Origin: Akkermansiaceae bacterium UBA7331
Lineage (GTDB): Bacteria > Verrucomicrobiota > Verrucomicrobiia > Verrucomicrobiales > Akkermansiaceae
DNA length: 64,000 nt
Direction: 5' to 3'
NCBI GenBank assembly: GCA_002471255.1
Contig: DKPP01000005.1
Coordinates: 1-64,000, forward strand
Below the pieces are notes generated by a model that did not search any database, was not told where the DNA came from, and saw nothing but the letters and a program-made list of their open reading frames with translations. The position numbers and the translations under genes were made by a program. Of the stretch, positions 60,716-64,000 are shown one piece after another; position 1 is the first letter of the stretch; each line of letters begins with the position of its first letter.

Positions 60716-61774
60716 ATGGTAAATAAAGATGACCTTCGGTGGCCTGCCGAATGGGAGGAAATGGATGCCGTGTGGTTGTCTTGGCCACACAGAGCAGATT
60801 TGTGGCAAGGTGGTTTAAATGAATTGGATCAAGTATTTGGTAATGTTGCTCAAGCAATTGCTCCTTTTGCCCAAGTGCGAATTAATGCCGCTAAGGTTTT
60901 ACAACCTCGCATCGAACAAGTTTTACAAGCTCGTGGATTGAAACCGGGTGCTTATCAATTATACGATCACCCGACAAATGATGTGTGGTGTCGTGATCAT
61001 GGCCCTATTTTTGTACAAAACCTTACTACCGGCGAATTAAATCTCACTGATTGGGAGTTTAATGCGTGGGGTGGTAAGTTCGCTCCATGGGATTTAGATA
61101 ACCAGATACCTAAGCAGATTTCCAAGGCATTGAATTGTCCTATGTTATCTTCTTCGATGATTTTGGAAGGTGGTGCTATTGAAGGTAATGGCGAAGGTGT
61201 GTTGATTACCACCGAATCGGTATTACTGAACCCCAACCGTAATGTTAATTGGTCAAAAGCAGAGATTGAAGCCGAAATCAAAAAGATGTTAGGCGTTTCT
61301 TCTATTTTCTGGTTGGGTTCCGGCATTGAGGGGGATGATACGGATGGTCATATTGACGATATGGTCCGTTTTGTTAAGAGAGATGCTGTTGTTTCGATCG
61401 TTGAGAATGATTCTTCTTCGCCTCATTATCGTGCTTTGGCTGAGAATAACGAACGCTTGCAAGATTTACGCTGTTTAGATGGCTCAAAAGTAGAGATTGT
61501 TCCATTGCCTATGCCTGATCCTTTGGTTGCTAGTGATTGGCGATTAGAGCAATTACCTGCCAGTTATGCAAATTTCTTGATTGTGAATGGTGGGGTGATT
61601 GTTCCTATCTTTGATCAAGCAAAGAATGATGACAGGGCCTTAGGCATTCTTAGAGAATGTTTCCCGAAACATTCCGTGGTAGGAGTAGATGCTCGCAAAC
61701 TGGTTTTAGAAGGTGGAGCCATTCATTGCATTACTCAACAACAGCCTCGTTTTAATGGAGGATGCTCATGCTAA
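60716..61774 (+). CDS. Agmatine deiminase-type enzyme
   Basis: A 352-residue enzyme of the peptidyl-arginine-deiminase-like family, which turns agmatine into N-carbamoylputrescine on the way to polyamines. Family motifs: PAEWEEMDAVWLSWPH, NDVWCRDHGPIFV, LEGGAIEGNGEGVLITTESV, GDDTDGHIDDMVRFV and the active-site cysteine C338 in GAIHCITQQQP. The last residues (GGCSC) carry two extra cysteines. Agmatine is the usual substrate of this branch; the symbol aguA is not given because substrate is unproved. It overlaps the next gene by 7 bases. Confidence 0.87.
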   Translation: MVNKDDLRWPAEWEEMDAVWLSWPHRADLWQGGLNELDQVFGNVAQAIAPFAQVRINAAKVLQPRIEQVLQARGLKPGAYQLYDHPTNDVWCRDHGPIFVQNLTTGELNLTDWEFNAWGGKFAPWDLDNQIPKQISKALNCPMLSSSMILEGGAIEGNGEGVLITTESVLLNPNRNVNWSKAEIEAEIKKMLGVSSIFWLGSGIEGDDTDGHIDDMVRFVKRDAVVSIVENDSSSPHYRALAENNERLQDLRCLDGSKVEIVPLPMPDPLVASDWRLEQLPASYANFLIVNGGVIVPIFDQAKNDDRALGILRECFPKHSVVGVDARKLVLEGGAIHCITQQQPRFNGGCSC

Positions 61775-63357
61775 GTGATACTCCTATGTTGGTGGATGTG
61801 GTTTTGCCTATGGACAAGGCACACAACCCTGATGAGCAAAAATTAGCAATTGCCGGTAAATTGGGGATTGCTGTTGATGAGATTACCGATTTTAGGTTGC
61901 AGAAAGAATCGATCGACGCTCGCCAAAAACTCATCCGATTTCAATTACGTTTTGAGGTTGGCGTGGGCATGGATTTGCCTGCAGAAGTGCCTTTGACTCG
62001 CAATTATCAGCCTGTTTCGGATCAGGCAAAAAGAGTGTTAATCGTGGGCTGTGGACCTGCAGGACTATTTGCTGCGTTGCGCTGTATCGAGTTAGGATTA
62101 AAGCCTATTATCGTTGAACGTGGTAAAGATGTATCCTCCCGTCGTTTTGATTTGGCACCCATTATGCGACAAGGCATCATCATTGAAGATTCCAATTATT
62201 GCTTTGGTGAAGGAGGTGCAGGTACTTTCTCTGATGGTAAGTTATATACGAGATCTACCAAGCGTGGCCCTGTGAGAGAAGTGTATGAAACTTTCGTCGC
62301 TCATGGCGCACCTAAAGAAATTTTAACCGAAGCACACCCTCATATTGGCTCCAATCTATTGCCAAATGTGGTTAAGAGCATGCGTGAATCGATCATTTCC
62401 GCCGGTGGTGAAGTCCATTTCGGAGCCAAAGTGGTGAGACTATTGATTGACGAGACTCGTTTGCGCATCGAAGGTGCCGTTTGTGCCACAGGTGAAGAAT
62501 TCCGTGCTGATGCGGTGATTTTGGCAACAGGGCATAGTGCTCGCGATGTGTATTCCATGTTGTTACATCAGGGTGTTGAGTTAGAGCAAAAATCTTTTGC
62601 CGTGGGTGTGCGTATTGAACATCCACAATCATTCATCGACCAACGCCAATATCATTTACGCCCTGGCGAAAAACGTCCCGACCAGCTTCCTGCTGCACGA
62701 TATTCTGTCACGACTACTATTCAAGATAGGGGTGTACATTCATTTTGTATGTGCCCCGGAGGGTTTATTGTGCCTGCGGCAACTGAAAATGATGAAGTAG
62801 TCGTCAATGGTATGTCCTTATCGAAACGTGATTCTCCATTTGCCAATTCCGGCTTTGTTGTGAGCGTGCATCCTAAGGATACCAAAAAATTCGAGAATGA
62901 ACATGGCGTACTCGCAGGGGTTGCTTATCAAAAGACTTTAGAGCAGGCTACATCTATAGCCGGTGGTGGTAAACAAAAAGCTCCGGCTCAAAAAGTTGGT
63001 GATTTTCTTAACCAACGCGTTTCTTCATCTTTGCTCGATACCACCTATTTCCCTGGCTTAACGTCTTATCCGCTGCATGAGCTTCTACCTCGTGATGTTG
63101 TATGGCGTATGCAAGAAGGATTAAGGTTTTTTGAGAAAAAATGGCGCGGTTACGCAGGGTCTCATGCTCAATTGATCGGATGTGAAACGAGAACCAGTTC
63201 TCCCGTGCGTGTTCCTCGCGATAGCGAAACATTGCAAAGCCCTTCTTTATCAGGTCTTTTCCCTTGTGGCGAGGGAGCCGGTTATGCCGGTGGTATTGCA
63301 TCTGCCGCTTTAGATGGCTGGAGATGTGCCGAAGTTATTGCCACTTGGTTAAAATAA
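61768..63357 (+). CDS. FAD-dependent oxidoreductase (COG2509-type)
   Basis: A 529-residue flavoprotein. The start at 61768 is supported by one of the few clear Shine-Dalgarno sequences (GGAGG at 61757-61761); an ATG at 61762 is in frame. The dinucleotide-binding motif VLIVGCGPAGLFAALRC lies near residue 91 after a small N-terminal domain. The family marker GEGGAGTFSDGKLYTR follows, and the C-terminal FPCGEGAGYAGGIASAALDG closes the FAD site. The family is found in many bacteria; its substrate is not established. It faces the partial prmA gene, with hairpins between. Confidence 0.87.
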   Translation: MLSDTPMLVDVVLPMDKAHNPDEQKLAIAGKLGIAVDEITDFRLQKESIDARQKLIRFQLRFEVGVGMDLPAEVPLTRNYQPVSDQAKRVLIVGCGPAGLFAALRCIELGLKPIIVERGKDVSSRRFDLAPIMRQGIIIEDSNYCFGEGGAGTFSDGKLYTRSTKRGPVREVYETFVAHGAPKEILTEAHPHIGSNLLPNVVKSMRESIISAGGEVHFGAKVVRLLIDETRLRIEGAVCATGEEFRADAVILATGHSARDVYSMLLHQGVELEQKSFAVGVRIEHPQSFIDQRQYHLRPGEKRPDQLPAARYSVTTTIQDRGVHSFCMCPGGFIVPAATENDEVVVNGMSLSKRDSPFANSGFVVSVHPKDTKKFENEHGVLAGVAYQKTLEQATSIAGGGKQKAPAQKVGDFLNQRVSSSLLDTTYFPGLTSYPLHELLPRDVVWRMQEGLRFFEKKWRGYAGSHAQLIGCETRTSSPVRVPRDSETLQSPSLSGLFPCGEGAGYAGGIASAALDGWRCAEVIATWLK

Positions 63358-63359
63358 AA

Positions 63360-63387
63360 AAGCATCCCTCTATTGAAAAGGATGCTT
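63360..63387. terminator. Hairpin after the FAD oxidoreductase gene
   Basis: AAGCATCC and GGATGCTT form an 8-bp stem, 2 bases after the stop codon, with A-run before it. A second one (TTACCCTC/GAGGGTAA, 63400-63431) is more likely the terminator of the gene on the minus strand. Confidence 0.55.
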
Positions 63388-63399
63388 AGAATTACTTTA

Positions 63400-63431
63400 T
63401 TACCCTCGGTGAGACGCTCATCAGAGGGTAA
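63400..63431 (-). terminator. Probable terminator of prmA
   Basis: TTACCCTC pairs with GAGGGTAA around a loop that can itself pair (GTGAG/CTCAT). It is 9 bases from the prmA stop; no strong T-run follows. Confidence 0.5.
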
Positions 63432-63439
63432 TTTGTTTA

Positions 63440-64000
63440 TTAGGCGAAATAATGTGCTTGGGCTGTCACCCATTTGCCTTTTTTAATCATGCGCTCAAAA
63501 ACGAGACCATTTTTTTCTCCGGCTTTTTTCGTTTCTTCCCATTGGGATGCCAAGATTCCCGAAATGATCAAAGTTGCTCCCGGATTCATGGATTCAACGA
63601 TATGTGGGAATGCTTTTTGCAAAACGGTAGAGAATAAATTCGCTACGACTAGATCGCCTTTTTGCTTATCGGTAGGCTTCCATGTAAACACATCGGCTGT
63701 GAATAACTCGATGGATGTCGGCTCGACATGATTGCGTATTAAATTTGTCTGAGCTACTTCGATTGCCAATGGATCAAAGTCGAATGCAGTGGCATGAGTC
63801 GCCCCTAACATCAAACCAGCGATCGCTAGCAATGCCGTACCGCAACCGATATCGGTCAAAGCCCATTTGTCTTGTTTATGAGCCTTGGCATAATCGCAAA
63901 TCAAACGTAAGCATGTGGACGTAGTGGCATGATCACCTGTACCAAAAGCCATTTCAGCCGGCACGGTTAAGATATGGCGTTTTGGATATTCTTCCGCTAA
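63440..64000 (-). CDS. prmA: Ribosomal protein L11 methyltransferase, partial at window edge
   Basis: The last 186 residues of a PrmA-type SAM-dependent methyltransferase; the beginning lies beyond the window. The family hallmark VPAEMAFGTGDHATTSTCL is present, followed by the SAM-binding motif LTDIGCGTALLAIAG, the acidic residue in ATAFDFDPLA, and VVANLFS in place of the usual N-I-L. The C-terminal ISGILASQWEETKKA fits the family. It methylates ribosomal protein L11. The reading frame is open to the last base of the window, so a GTG seen at 63964 is internal. Confidence 0.9.
   Translation of the reverse strand, partial: LAEEYPKRHILTVPAEMAFGTGDHATTSTCLRLICDYAKAHKQDKWALTDIGCGTALLAIAGLMLGATHATAFDFDPLAIEVAQTNLIRNHVEPTSIELFTADVFTWKPTDKQKGDLVVANLFSTVLQKAFPHIVESMNPGATLIISGILASQWEETKKAGEKNGLVFERMIKKGKWVTAQAHYFA

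Noticed and set aside
60997..61326. 109-codon antisense frame inside the agmatine deiminase gene
   Set aside because: Shadow of a well-supported gene; the same holds for other long antisense frames, such as 2725-3183 and 44417-44839.

Overview
The window looks like a chromosomal segment of an AT-leaning Verrucomicrobiota bacterium, probably a host-associated glycan degrader related to the Akkermansia group. The reasons are three proteins with C-terminal PEP-CTERM sorting signals, a protein of the Planctomycete/Verrucomicrobium-specific TIGR04138 (Minf_1886) family, SHD1-like and DUF5107/TPR proteins, and a set of secreted glycosidases and sialic-acid genes that fit mucin use. All family names come from reading motifs; no search was run.

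Layout. 1-887: no gene, a nested repeat structure (direct repeats flanking an inverted pair). 888-13867: secreted and membrane proteins (two KefB-like antiporters, GNAT, GH16, TatD, two phosphoesterase/peptidase genes), purN, an FKBP isomerase and an ankyrin protein. 13977-22280: a small membrane protein, tRNA-Gly(GCC), then a minus-strand run of polA, fhs, panE-like, TPR-like and phosphoesterase genes. 22281-22730: two copies of an unexplained hairpin element. 22731-28012: minus-strand cell-envelope operon (AmgK-like kinase, CHASE2-like protein, LMW phosphatase, L,D-transpeptidase), orphan trpB and a MarR regulator. 28444-31213: lipoprotein with a poly-G tract in its putative promoter, then nanA plus an AGE-family epimerase. 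31381-33540: PEP-CTERM protein with an IdeS-like cysteine protease signature. 33625-45255: minus strand, DUF5107/TPR protein, DUF6067-like glycosidase, and a two-gene haem unit (peroxidase-like, and HzsA-like propeller fused to an FGE domain). 45388-54589: lipoprotein, third hairpin copy, DUF4126, GH2, PEP-CTERM protein, GH20. 54662-57428: entericidin-like lipoprotein, Jag/KhpB-like RNA binder and secreted proteins. 57429-58124: remnant of an IS30-type transposase gene. 58125-64000: PEP-CTERM protein, then a plus-strand run (thioredoxin-like lipoprotein, DtxR, TIGR04138, agmatine deiminase, FAD oxidoreductase) facing a partial prmA.

Together, GH2, GH20, GH16, the DUF6067-like enzyme and the NanA/AGE pair would release and catabolise galactose, N-acetylhexosamines and sialic acid from host glycans. 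The IdeS-like protein and the haem/FGE pair are the least expected contents. No phage, plasmid, CRISPR or exosortase gene is visible. Most start codons lack a Shine-Dalgarno sequence and follow a short T/A-rich stretch.
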